Source of the DNA: Microbacter sp. GSS18
GTDB taxonomy: Bacteria; Actinomycetota; Actinomycetes; Actinomycetales; Microbacteriaceae
Direction: 5' to 3'
NCBI GenBank assembly: GCA_029319145.1
Contig: CP119753.1
Coordinates: 1,922,001 to 1,986,000 of the forward strand
DNA length: 64,000 nucleotides
Below the pieces are notes generated by a model that did no database searches, was not told the DNA's origin, and saw nothing but the letters and a program-made list of their open reading frames with translations. Every line of letters starts with the position of its first letter. Position 1 is the first letter of the stretch. This document shows positions 42,927 to 51,396 of the stretch, one piece after another. Position numbers and translations under genes: made by a program.

Positions 42927-43008
42927 GCGGAACTCCACGGATCCGTGCGATCCGGGGCGCTCACGGTCGGCACCGACCGCTACCGGCTCGTGATCCGTGG
43001 AGTTCTGC
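42927..43008. repeat. palindromic element, right copy (flanks the DUF559 gene)
   Basis: Arms of 17 bp with one mismatch (42927-42943 and 42992-43008) share with the left copy the 14-bp core GAACTCCACGGATC and its complement. The loop is again exactly 48 nt but of different sequence. It starts 31 bp after the nuclease stop and ends 14 bp before the adenosine deaminase stop, so it may also serve as a terminator. Confidence 0.9.
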
Positions 43009-43022
43009 GCGCGAAGACGCGG

Positions 43023-44138
43023 CTACCGGGCGAAGCCCTCGCCGATCAGCTCGATGAGCTCCTCGCGCTCCTCGACCGGCAGGAACGCTCCGGCGGCGGC
43101 GTTCAGCTGGAACACCTCGAGGTCGTCGAGGTCGTAGTCGAAGGTCGACGCGAGCAGCGCGAGTTCGCGCGTGAGCGACGTGCGGCTCATCGTGCGATTG
43201 TCGACGTTGACGGTCACGGCGAAGCCGAGCTGATACAGCAGGTCGAACGGATGGTCCTCGATGTTCTCACCCCACCGCGCGATCGCGCCGGTCTGCAGGT
43301 TCGACGACGGCGACAGCTCGAGCGGGATCTCGCGGTCGCGCACCCAGCGGGCCAAGTCGCCGAACTGCACGAAGACCTCTTCGCCCTCCCGGGAGACGAT
43401 CTCGAGGTCCTCCGCGAGCCGGACCCCGTGTCCGAGGCGCAGCGCGCGGCCGTCGATGAGCGCCGAGCGGATGGAGTCGAGCCCGGCCGCCTCCCCGGCG
43501 TGCACCGTCGCGGGGAAGAACTGCGCTGCCAGGTAGTCGAACGCCTTGCGGTGCCGCGAGGGCGGGAAGCCGTCCTCGGGCCCGGCGATGTCGAACCCGA
43601 CAGCACCGCGCGTCCGCCAGTCGACGGCGAGCTTGGCGATCTCCAGGGATCGGTCGGTGTGGCGCATGGCGGTGATCAGCTGACCCACGCGGATGTCGAC
43701 GCCGTCGTCCGCGGCGGCGTCCTCGCCCTCCTCGATCCCCTCCTGCACGGCGTCCACGGCCTCCTCGAGCGTGAGACCGCCGCTCAGGTGCTGCTCGGGA
43801 GCCCAGCGGACCTCGCCGTAGATGACGCCGTCGGCGGCGAGGTCCTCGACGAACTCGCGCGCGATGCGCGTGAGTCCCTCGCGCGTCTGCATGACGCCCG
43901 TGGTGAGGTCGAACGTCTTGAGGTATTCCACGAGCGAGCCCGAGTCGCTCTTCTCGGCGAACCAGTCGGCGAGGTCGTCGGCGTCGTCCTCGGGGACGTC
44001 GAGACCCGCGTCATCGGCGAGGTCGATGATCGTCGCGGGTCGCACCGCGCCGTCGAGGTGGTCGTGGAGGGAGACTTTGGGAAGGCTCCGGATGGAGACC
44101 CCCTGCAGGACGGCGTCACCGTTCTGGTCGATGGCCAT
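43023..44138 (-). CDS. add: adenosine deaminase
   Basis: 371 residues. Zinc-binding HDHLDG (residues 25-30), TVHAGEAAG with the His and catalytic Glu near 215, LGHGVRL, and SPSSN for the Asp/His zinc site region with VNVDNRTMS. It deaminates adenosine to inosine, which PNP could use. GAGGAG lies 8 nt before the ATG. Last gene of the nucleoside operon, 51 bp after thymidine phosphorylase. Confidence 0.94.
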   Translation of the reverse strand: MAIDQNGDAVLQGVSIRSLPKVSLHDHLDGAVRPATIIDLADDAGLDVPEDDADDLADWFAEKSDSGSLVEYLKTFDLTTGVMQTREGLTRIAREFVEDLAADGVIYGEVRWAPEQHLSGGLTLEEAVDAVQEGIEEGEDAAADDGVDIRVGQLITAMRHTDRSLEIAKLAVDWRTRGAVGFDIAGPEDGFPPSRHRKAFDYLAAQFFPATVHAGEAAGLDSIRSALIDGRALRLGHGVRLAEDLEIVSREGEEVFVQFGDLARWVRDREIPLELSPSSNLQTGAIARWGENIEDHPFDLLYQLGFAVTVNVDNRTMSRTSLTRELALLASTFDYDLDDLEVFQLNAAAGAFLPVEEREELIELIGEGFAR

Positions 44139-44189
44139 GTTGCGTTCTCCTCGGTCGGGTGCGGATGCGGGTGGGATGCGTCGAACGGC

Positions 44190-45482
44190 TCAGGCCGTGA
44201 TGCGCTCGAGCACGAGCGGCGCGGCGTCGGGGGCGGCGGCCCCCACCTCCCACGCGCCCTCGAGGGCATCGAGCGCACGATCGAACCGGGCGGCATCCTC
44301 GCCGACCAGGGTGAACAGCGGCTGTCCGGCGGCGACCTCATCACCGGGCTTGACGTGCAGGTCGATGCCGGCAGCGTGCAGCACGGGATCCTCCGCGCGG
44401 GCGCGGCCCGCACCCAGCCGCCACGCGGCGACGCCGAAGGGCAGCGCCTCCATGCGCGTGACATATCCGGCGGCGGCCGCCGTGACCGTGTGCGACTCGT
44501 TCGGCTCGGGCAGCGCCGCGTCCGGGTCGCCGTCCTGGGCGCGGATCATCGCGCGCCACGTGTCCATCGCACGCCCGTCCGAGAGGGCCTGCTCGACGTC
44601 GGCGTCGGGGTGACCGGCGAGCGTCAGCATCTCGCGCGCGAGCGCGACGGTGAGCTCGACGACGTCCGCCGGTCCGCCTCCGGCGAGGACCTCGACCGAC
44701 TCGCGCACCTCGTTGGCGTTGCCGATCGCGAGGCCCAGCGGCGTGTTCATGTCGGTCAGCAGCGCGGTGGTCGCAACGCCCGAATCGGTGCCGAGCGCGA
44801 CCATCGTCCGCGCCAGCTCGCGAGCGCGGTCGACGTCCGTCATGAAGGCGCCCGAGCCGAACTTGACGTCGAGGACGAGCGAGTCGGTTCCCTCGGCGAT
44901 CTTCTTCGACATGATGCTCGAGGCGATGAGCGGGATCGCCTCGACCGTGCCCGTGACGTCCCGCAGCGCGTAGAGCTTCTTGTCGGCCGGGGCGAGGCCG
45001 GACCCCGCCGCGCACACCACGGCGCCGACATCGCGCAGCTGCGCGAACAGCTCCTCGTTGGACAGCGCCGCCCGCCACCCGGGTATGGACTCCAGCTTGT
45101 CCAGCGTTCCGCCGGTGTGGCCGAGGCCCCGGCCCGACAGCTGGGGCACGGCGACGCCGAACGATGCGACCAGCGGCGCGAGGGGCAGCGTGATCTTGTC
45201 CCCCACGCCGCCGGTGGAATGCTTGTCGACCGTCGGCTTGCCGAGGCCTGCGAAGCTCATGCGCTCGCCCGAGGCGATCATGGCGTCGGTGAGCACGCGG
45301 ATCTCGTCGCGCTCCATGCCGTTGAGGAGCACCGCCATGGCGAACGCCGACATCTGCGCGTCGGCGACGTAGCCGCGCGTGTACGCGTCGACCATCCAGC
45401 GCAGGGCCCCCTCGCCGACCGCTCCCCCATCGCGCTTGGTGCGGATGACGTCGACCGCGTCGTACGGCTCGACCGCGCTCAT
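44190..45482 (-). CDS. deoA: thymidine phosphorylase
   Basis: 430 residues. VDKHSTGGVGDKITLPLAPLVASFGV (read in parts) is the family signature, which binds phosphate; LSGRGLGHTGGTLDKLESIPG follows and a C-terminal PYNP domain with AAGYVTRM ends the protein. It converts thymidine or deoxyuridine and phosphate to base and deoxyribose-1-phosphate; uridine use (pyrimidine-nucleoside phosphorylase) cannot be ruled out. The start overlaps the cytidine deaminase stop by 4 nt. Confidence 0.93.
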   Translation of the reverse strand: MSAVEPYDAVDVIRTKRDGGAVGEGALRWMVDAYTRGYVADAQMSAFAMAVLLNGMERDEIRVLTDAMIASGERMSFAGLGKPTVDKHSTGGVGDKITLPLAPLVASFGVAVPQLSGRGLGHTGGTLDKLESIPGWRAALSNEELFAQLRDVGAVVCAAGSGLAPADKKLYALRDVTGTVEAIPLIASSIMSKKIAEGTDSLVLDVKFGSGAFMTDVDRARELARTMVALGTDSGVATTALLTDMNTPLGLAIGNANEVRESVEVLAGGGPADVVELTVALAREMLTLAGHPDADVEQALSDGRAMDTWRAMIRAQDGDPDAALPEPNESHTVTAAAAGYVTRMEALPFGVAAWRLGAGRARAEDPVLHAAGIDLHVKPGDEVAAGQPLFTLVGEDAARFDRALDALEGAWEVGAAAPDAAPLVLERITA

Positions 45483-45916
45483 CGGGCCGCGTCCTCGAGG
45501 TCCTTGGGCCCGAACGCGTCGGGGAGCACTTCGTCGATCGTGCGGATGCCGGACACGGTCTCGAGCAGCATGCCGGGCATCGCGAATTCGTACAGCAGCT
45601 GCCGGCAGCGGCCGCACGGCATGATCGTCTCTTCGTGGCCGTTGACGCACACGAAGGCGACGAGCTCGCCGCCCCCCGACATCTGCAGGTCGCTGACCAG
45701 GCCGCACTCCGCGCACAGCCCCACGCCGTACGAGGCGTTCTCGACGTTGCAGCCGGTCACGATGCGGCCGTCGGAGACGAGCGCGGCCGCGCCGACCTTG
45801 TAGCGCGAGTACGGCGCGTAAGCACGGTGCATCGACTCGACGGCGACGGCGCGCAGCTCGTCCCAGTCGATGTCGTCGCTGGTTCCGACGCTGCCGCTCC
45901 TGTTGTTCTTCGCCAT
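45479..45916 (-). CDS. cdd: cytidine deaminase
   Basis: 145 residues. YSRYKVGAAAL, NVENASYGVGLCAECGLV (catalytic Glu and first zinc Cys) and MPCGRCRQLL (zinc Cys pair) are diagnostic of the tetrameric type. It deaminates cytidine and deoxycytidine, feeding thymidine/uridine phosphorylase downstream. ATG 45916 is preferred because AAGGG lies 6 nt upstream; ATG 45922 overlaps the permease stop but would have no spacing. Confidence 0.94.
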   Translation of the reverse strand: MAKNNRSGSVGTSDDIDWDELRAVAVESMHRAYAPYSRYKVGAAALVSDGRIVTGCNVENASYGVGLCAECGLVSDLQMSGGGELVAFVCVNGHEETIMPCGRCRQLLYEFAMPGMLLETVSGIRTIDEVLPDAFGPKDLEDAAR

Positions 45917-45918
45917 GG

Positions 45919-47202
45919 TCATCCCTTGATGTACGGTTTGCCGTCGGCGGCGGGGGCCCGCGACTTCCCGACGACACCGGCCACGACGAAGATCGTCACG
46001 AGGTACGGCAGCATCAGCATGAACTCGCTCGGCACGGGCGACCCGATGACGCTGAGCGAGTTCTGCAGGCTCGACGCGAAGCCGAACAGCAGCGCCGCCA
46101 GGGTCGCGCGGATGGGATCCCACTGCCCGAAGATCACCGCAGCCAGGGCGATGAAGCCGGCGCCCGCGGTCATCTCCTTGTTGAAGGCGATGCCGGCGCC
46201 GATCGTGTAGACGGTGCCGCCGAGCCCCGCGATCGAGCCGGCGAGGATGACGTTCCAGAACCGCGTCGGATTGACCCGGATGCCGACGGTGTCGGCCGCC
46301 TGCGGGTGCTCGCCGACGGCGCGCAGCCGCAGGCCCCACTTGGTGTGGAACATGCCGACGTACACCAGGGCGACGGCGATGTAGACGAGGTAGACGATGA
46401 TCGTCTGGCGGAAGAACGCCGGCCCGATCACCGGGATCTCGCTGAGGATCGGGATGTTGATGCGCTCGAAGCGCGGCGGCGTGTTCAGCAGCTGGGCGTT
46501 GGGCCGCAGCACCTGTGAGTACAGGAAGCTGGTCAGGCCGATCACGAGGACGTTCAGCACGACGCCGACGATCACCTGCTCGGACAGGTACTTGATCGAG
46601 AATGCCGCCAGGATGAAGGCGACGAGCGCGCCCGAGACCATGGCCGCGATCAGACCGAACCACGGCGAGCCGGTGATGCTGGCGACGACGGCCGCGCTGA
46701 AGGCGCCCGAGAGCAGCTGGCCCTCGATGGCGATGTTGACCACGCCGGCGCGCTCGCCGATGACGCCGGCGAGTGCGCCGTAGATCAGCGGGATCGACAG
46801 GCCGACGGCACCGGCGACGAGGCCGACGATCGGCAGCTCGGCTCCGGCTGCCGCCCACGTCAGGAATCCGATGATGGCGACCAGGATGTAGACGATGATG
46901 AGCCACAGCGGCGTGCTGTCGCGGCGCGTCACCCACACGGCCGACAGCGCCGTGATGACGGCGAGCAGGATGGCCACGACGACGGTCGTGCCCACCACGG
47001 GCACGACGATCGTGGGGATCTGGATCGCGTCCGACCCGGACGAGAGCCGGAAGCCGGTCGATCCCGAGCGGGGCGCCGCTGTGATCAGCAGGATGTACAG
47101 CGCGGTGAACACGGTCAGCGCGATGGGCGCCTTCCACGAGCGCGCGACCGAGGTCTCGGGGGACTCCGGGGCGACAGCCCCGTCGGTTCGGGTCAGGGTC
47201 AT
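45919..47202 (-). CDS. nucleoside ABC transporter permease (second)
   Basis: 427 residues with about ten hydrophobic segments, of the RbsC-like BPD_transp_2 family. GALAGVIGERAGVVNIAIEG is the conserved region of BMP/PnrA-type systems, with LRLRAVGEHPQAADTVGI as the ATPase-contact loop. It pairs with the upstream permease to form the channel. 4-nt overlap with that gene; followed by cytidine deaminase. Confidence 0.9.
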   Translation of the reverse strand: MTLTRTDGAVAPESPETSVARSWKAPIALTVFTALYILLITAAPRSGSTGFRLSSGSDAIQIPTIVVPVVGTTVVVAILLAVITALSAVWVTRRDSTPLWLIIVYILVAIIGFLTWAAAGAELPIVGLVAGAVGLSIPLIYGALAGVIGERAGVVNIAIEGQLLSGAFSAAVVASITGSPWFGLIAAMVSGALVAFILAAFSIKYLSEQVIVGVVLNVLVIGLTSFLYSQVLRPNAQLLNTPPRFERINIPILSEIPVIGPAFFRQTIIVYLVYIAVALVYVGMFHTKWGLRLRAVGEHPQAADTVGIRVNPTRFWNVILAGSIAGLGGTVYTIGAGIAFNKEMTAGAGFIALAAVIFGQWDPIRATLAALLFGFASSLQNSLSVIGSPVPSEFMLMLPYLVTIFVVAGVVGKSRAPAADGKPYIKG

Positions 47203-48485
47203 GACGTCGCCTCCGCCTCGGCCTTGAGCTGCTTCTTCCGCGCCTTCTCACGCCGCCTCTTGTCGCGCTCGGGCGACGGCAGGAAGAAGATCGTGCGCAC
47301 CAGCGGCGGGGCGGCGATGAACAGCACGATCAGCGCCTGGACCACCGTGACGATCTCGATGGGGATCTGCTGCGCAGCCTGCATCGAGAACCCGCCGGCC
47401 TTGAACGCGCCGAACAGGATGCCCGCGGCGAAGGTCCCCCACGGCGTGGACCGTCCCAAGAGGGCGACGGTGATGCCGTCGAAGCCGATGCCGGCGTCGA
47501 TGTCGGCGCCGAAGCCGGTCGTGACGGTTCCCAGGACCTGTGCGACGCCGGCGAGGCCGACGAGTGCGCCGGCGATGAGCATGCCGTAGATGTACGTCCT
47601 CGGCACGTTGATGCCGGCCACGCGGGCCGCCTGGGGGTTCGCCCCCACCGCCCGGAAGCGGAAGCCGAGACTCGAGCGGCCGAGCAGCCACCACACGAAG
47701 ACCGTCGCGAGGATGACGAGGATGAACCCGAAGTGCAGGTTGTACTGGTTGCCCAGCAGCTCGGGGAAGACCGCGGTGTCCTTCATGGGAGGCGTCTTGG
47801 GATTGTTCGACCCCGGCGCCTGCAGCAGCCCGGGCGTGCGCAGCATCCACGAGATCAGGTAGAAGGCCACGTAGTTGAGCATGATCGTGACGATCACCTC
47901 GTGCGCCCCGGTCCACGCCTTGAGCGCGCCGGCGATGCCCGCCCACAGGGCGCCCGCGAGCATGCCGACGGCGAGGGCAACCAGCATGTGGATGCCCCAC
48001 GGCATGTCGAACGAGAAGGCGACCCAGCCGGCACCGGCCGAGGCCATGAGCATCTGTCCGCGACCACCGATGTTGAACATTCCGATGCGGAACGCCAGCG
48101 CGACGCCGAGGCCCGCCGCGATCAGCGGCGTGGCGAACGTCAGGGTCTCGGTGAGCGGGCGGATGCCGCGTGCGAAGCTCGGTGCTCCGAAGTTGTAGAC
48201 GGCGCCCTGGAAGAGCGCGCTGTAGGCGCCGGCGACCGAGCTCCAGATCGCCGCGAAGGTGTCGCCGGGTCGTGAGAAGAAGTATCCGGCCGCCGCCTGG
48301 ACGTCCTCGTCGGTGACGGCGATGAGGATGCCGCCCACCAGCAGGGCGAGGACGACCGCGAGCACCGAGATGATCGCGTTGCCCTGCGTGATCTGCAGGA
48401 AGGCCTTGTGCCAGCGCGACGGCTCGCCCGACTCCTCGAATCCGGGGCCGTCCGCTGTCGGGACGGTCGCCTGCTTGTCGGTCAC
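47199..48485 (-). CDS. nucleoside ABC transporter permease (first)
   Basis: 428 residues, same family as the next permease. GLGVALAFRIGMFNIGGRGQMLM and FRFRAVGANPQAARVAGI are the conserved stretches. Helices begin after about 40 polar residues; a basic tail (RDKRRREKARKKQLKAEAEA) ends it. GTG start overlapping the ATPase stop by 4 nt. Confidence 0.9.
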   Translation of the reverse strand: MTDKQATVPTADGPGFEESGEPSRWHKAFLQITQGNAIISVLAVVLALLVGGILIAVTDEDVQAAAGYFFSRPGDTFAAIWSSVAGAYSALFQGAVYNFGAPSFARGIRPLTETLTFATPLIAAGLGVALAFRIGMFNIGGRGQMLMASAGAGWVAFSFDMPWGIHMLVALAVGMLAGALWAGIAGALKAWTGAHEVIVTIMLNYVAFYLISWMLRTPGLLQAPGSNNPKTPPMKDTAVFPELLGNQYNLHFGFILVILATVFVWWLLGRSSLGFRFRAVGANPQAARVAGINVPRTYIYGMLIAGALVGLAGVAQVLGTVTTGFGADIDAGIGFDGITVALLGRSTPWGTFAAGILFGAFKAGGFSMQAAQQIPIEIVTVVQALIVLFIAAPPLVRTIFFLPSPERDKRRREKARKKQLKAEAEATS

Positions 48486-49999
48486 GCGGCCGCTCCTTCG
48501 CTCGGGCGCTCGCCCGCCATCATGAGTCCGAGGTCGGCGCGCGAAGTGTCGCCGGGAACGATGCCGACGATGCGACCCCGGTACATGACGATGATGCGGT
48601 CGGCGAGGGCGCTGACCTCGTCGAGCTCGGTGGAGACCACGACGACCGGCACCCCGGCGTCGCGGGTCTCGATGATGCGCTTGTGGATGAACTCGATCGA
48701 CCCGACGTCCACGCCGCGCGTGGGCTGGGCAGCCACCAGGAGCGACAGCTCGCGGCTCAGCTCTCGCGCGAGCACGACCTTCTGCTGGTTGCCGCCGGAC
48801 AGCGTGCGCACCGGCGCGTCGATGCCCGGGGCGCGCACGTCGAACTCCTCGAACTTCTCCTGCGCGAACTCCTGGATGAGCCCCAGACGCAGGCTGCCGC
48901 CGCGTGCGAAGGGCGGTCCCACGGTGCGGTCGAGGATGAGGTTCTCGGCGACCGTCAGGGCGCCCACGAGGCCGTCCTCGGTGCGGTCCTCGGGGACGAA
49001 CCCGACGCCGGCGTCGAGGATGCGTCGCACGCTCGAGCCGAGAAGTTCGTGCCCGTTCAGCGTGATCGATCCGGTGACGCGGTGCTCGAGTCCGAGGAGG
49101 GCGTCGGTGAGCTCGGTCTGCCCGTTGCCCTGCACGCCGGCGATCGCGACGACCTCGCCCGCCCGCACGTCGAAGCTGACGTCGTTGACGACGATGTGGT
49201 CGTTCGCGTCGACGACGGTGAGGTTCTCGACGACGAGCGCCTTGTCGCCGAGCTTCGGCTCGTCCTTCTCGACGGTCAGCTCGACCGCGCGACCGACCAT
49301 GAGCTCGGCGAGCTCGGCGTTGGTGGCGCCCGGCGAGGCCTCGCCGACGACCTTGCCGAGCCGGATCACGGTGATGCGGTCCGCCACCTCGCGGACCTCG
49401 CGAAGCTTGTGGGTGATGAAGACGATCGAGGTGCCGGTCTCTTTGAGCTGGCGCATGATCTCCATGAGCTCGTCGGTCTCCTGCGGCGTGAGCACGGCGG
49501 TGGGCTCGTCGAAGACCAGCACGCGCGCATCGCGGGAGAGCGCCTTGATGATCTCGACCCGCTGCTGCACGCCGACCGGGAGGTCCTCGACGAGCGCGTC
49601 GGGGTCGATGTCGAAGCCGAACCGCGCCGCCGTCTCGCGCACATGGGCGCGGGCCTTCTCGAGGTCGAGCAGACCGCCGGCGCGCGTCTCCTCGTGGCCG
49701 AGCATGACGTTCTCGGCGACGGTGAAGACGGGGACGAGCATGAAGTGCTGGTGGACCATGCCGATGCCGGCCCGCATCGCGTCGCCGGGGCCCGCGAAGC
49801 GCTGCACGTGGTCGTCGAGCAGGATCTGCCCCTCGTCGGCCTGGTACAGCCCGTACAGCACGTTCATGAGGGTCGACTTGCCTGCGCCGTTCTCGCCGAG
49901 AAGGCAGTGGATCTCGCCGGGCTGGACGACCAGATCGATGCTGTCGTTGGCGACGAGGCTGCCGAACCGCTTGGTTATTCCGCGGAGCTCGAGCTTCAT
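48482..49999 (-). CDS. nucleoside ABC transporter ATP-binding protein (two ABC domains)
   Basis: 505 residues, RbsA-like duplication. First domain: Walker A GENGAGKS near 37, signature-like LPVGVQQRVEI, Walker B VLVFDEPTAVLT. Second: degenerate Walker A AGVQGNGQTE, signature LSGGNQQKV, and LLVAAQPTRGVDVG for Walker B, so the second site may be weak, as is usual in this family. It powers the two permeases. TAGGAT lies 8 nt before the ATG, so the ATPase-to-add genes have their own leaderless promoter apart from bmpA. Confidence 0.92.
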   Translation of the reverse strand: MKLELRGITKRFGSLVANDSIDLVVQPGEIHCLLGENGAGKSTLMNVLYGLYQADEGQILLDDHVQRFAGPGDAMRAGIGMVHQHFMLVPVFTVAENVMLGHEETRAGGLLDLEKARAHVRETAARFGFDIDPDALVEDLPVGVQQRVEIIKALSRDARVLVFDEPTAVLTPQETDELMEIMRQLKETGTSIVFITHKLREVREVADRITVIRLGKVVGEASPGATNAELAELMVGRAVELTVEKDEPKLGDKALVVENLTVVDANDHIVVNDVSFDVRAGEVVAIAGVQGNGQTELTDALLGLEHRVTGSITLNGHELLGSSVRRILDAGVGFVPEDRTEDGLVGALTVAENLILDRTVGPPFARGGSLRLGLIQEFAQEKFEEFDVRAPGIDAPVRTLSGGNQQKVVLARELSRELSLLVAAQPTRGVDVGSIEFIHKRIIETRDAGVPVVVVSTELDEVSALADRIIVMYRGRIVGIVPGDTSRADLGLMMAGERPSEGAAA

Positions 50000-50013
50000 G
50001 GTTCCCGATCCTA
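50000..50013 (-). promoter_or_regulatory. leaderless-type promoter of the ABC operon
   Basis: TAGGAT on the minus strand (50013-50008), 8 nt before ATG 49999. Confidence 0.55.
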
Positions 50014-50073
50014 GTGAGGGGTCTGGGCGGAAGATAGGCGCGCGTGCGCCGTGTCTTCCGCACGGGTGAGACG

Positions 50074-50109
50074 GCGATGGGGAGGCCGGAACGCCGGCCC
50101 CCCCATCGC
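50074..50109 (-). terminator. terminator or attenuator between the binding-protein gene and the ABC operon
   Basis: A 16-bp stem with one mismatch (GCGATGGGGAGGCCGG against its complement) and loop AACG, 15 bp after the stop of the lipoprotein gene. Confidence 0.7.
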
Positions 50110-50123
50110 GCTGCTGGGTCGGA

Positions 50124-51236
50124 TCAGTCCAGGTAGGACTCGACCGTGATGGAGCCGTCGATGATGCCGGCGGCGATCGCGTCGAGCTCACCCTGCAGGT
50201 CGCCCGAGACCAGGTCCTCGAAGTCGTGGAACGGCGCCAGGCCGACGCCGCCGTTCTCGAGGGTGCCGATGAACGGGGTCGTGTCGAACTCGCCCATTCC
50301 GGCGTTGTACACGGCCTCCTCGACACCGACGTCGACCGCCTTGAGCACCGAGGTCAGCAGGAGCTCGGCGACGCTGGGGTCGGTCTCGTAGACGTCCGCG
50401 TCGACACCGAGCAGGGCGATGTCCTGGCCCGAGTCGCGGATGACGGCGGCGGCGCTCTGGTAGATCTCGCCACCGACGGGGAGCAGCACATCGGCCTGCT
50501 GGTCGACCAGACCCTGGGCCGCGTTGACCGCGTCCTGGTTCGGGACGAAGCCGCCCGTGAAGACGCCGTCCTGCGCCTCGCGGTCCCAGCCGAGGACGCT
50601 CACGCTGTCGCCCATCTGGTCGTTCCAGTACTCGACACCCTGCGCGAAGCCGTCCATGAAGATGGACACCGTCGGGAAGTTGCCGCCGCCGAAGGTTCCG
50701 ACGACACCGCTGGTGCTGTACGACGCCGACGCGTAGCCCGCGAGGAACGCCGCCTCGGCGGTGTTGAAGATGACGGGCTTGATGTTGGGCTCGTCGGTCT
50801 CGCCGTCGAAGTCGAGGTCGACCGTGTCGTCGACCGAGACGAACTGCACCTCGGGGTTGGCGGCGGCCGCCTCGGCCGCGGCCGACGCGAGGTCGAAGCC
50901 CACCGTGATGATGAGCGAGCAGTTCTGGTCGAGCAGGCTCTGGATGTTCGGGGCGAAGTCGGCCGAGGTGGTCGAGCGCACGCCGATGAAGTCGACGCCG
51001 AGGTCGCCGGCGGCGCGCTCGAGGCCCTCGTAGGCGAGCTGGTTGAAGGACTTGTCCTCGAAGCCGCCGGGGCTCGCGCCCGAGACGACGCAGGGCAGGA
51101 AGCCTTCGACCGCGGTGCCCGCGGCCTCGGTCTCGGTGGTCTCCTCCGGCGGCGCCGCGCAGCCCGCGAGGGCGACGGCCGTGGTCACGGCGATGAGGCC
51201 GGCCAGCAGGCTCTTTCGGGTCGTAATGGTGGTCAC
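50124..51236 (-). CDS. BMP family nucleoside-binding lipoprotein (PnrA-like)
   Basis: 370 residues. Lipoprotein signal with lipobox LAGC and C26 as the lipidated residue. The mature part has the BMP/PnrA motifs GGFEDKSFNQLAYEGLERA, TVGFDLASAAAEAA and GTFGGGNFPTV. It captures nucleosides outside the cell for the ABC transporter downstream. GTG start with GGAGG 4 nt upstream. Separated from the ABC genes by a strong hairpin and a second promoter, which would give more binding protein than transporter. Confidence 0.9.
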   Translation of the reverse strand: MTTITTRKSLLAGLIAVTTAVALAGCAAPPEETTETEAAGTAVEGFLPCVVSGASPGGFEDKSFNQLAYEGLERAAGDLGVDFIGVRSTTSADFAPNIQSLLDQNCSLIITVGFDLASAAAEAAAANPEVQFVSVDDTVDLDFDGETDEPNIKPVIFNTAEAAFLAGYASASYSTSGVVGTFGGGNFPTVSIFMDGFAQGVEYWNDQMGDSVSVLGWDREAQDGVFTGGFVPNQDAVNAAQGLVDQQADVLLPVGGEIYQSAAAVIRDSGQDIALLGVDADVYETDPSVAELLLTSVLKAVDVGVEEAVYNAGMGEFDTTPFIGTLENGGVGLAPFHDFEDLVSGDLQGELDAIAAGIIDGSITVESYLD

Positions 51237-51396
51237 TGTGCCTCCACGTGCAAGCGACCCGCGGACCTCGCGGGTGCGCATCGAAGTTACCCCGCGTGAC
51301 GCCGCGCTTGTCGTTGCGGAGCCGCTGTGCGCGCGAATGGTTACAAAGCCGCAATCAACCGACACACGGCGGCCACAGAATGCGCGATCGGCTCGA

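Noticed and set aside
51237..51396. Possible riboswitch or defined promoter upstream of the nucleoside-binding lipoprotein gene
   Set aside because: I saw no purine-riboswitch core or other known fold. TAACTT on the minus strand could be a -10 box, but with no -35 box at a proper distance I did not annotate it.
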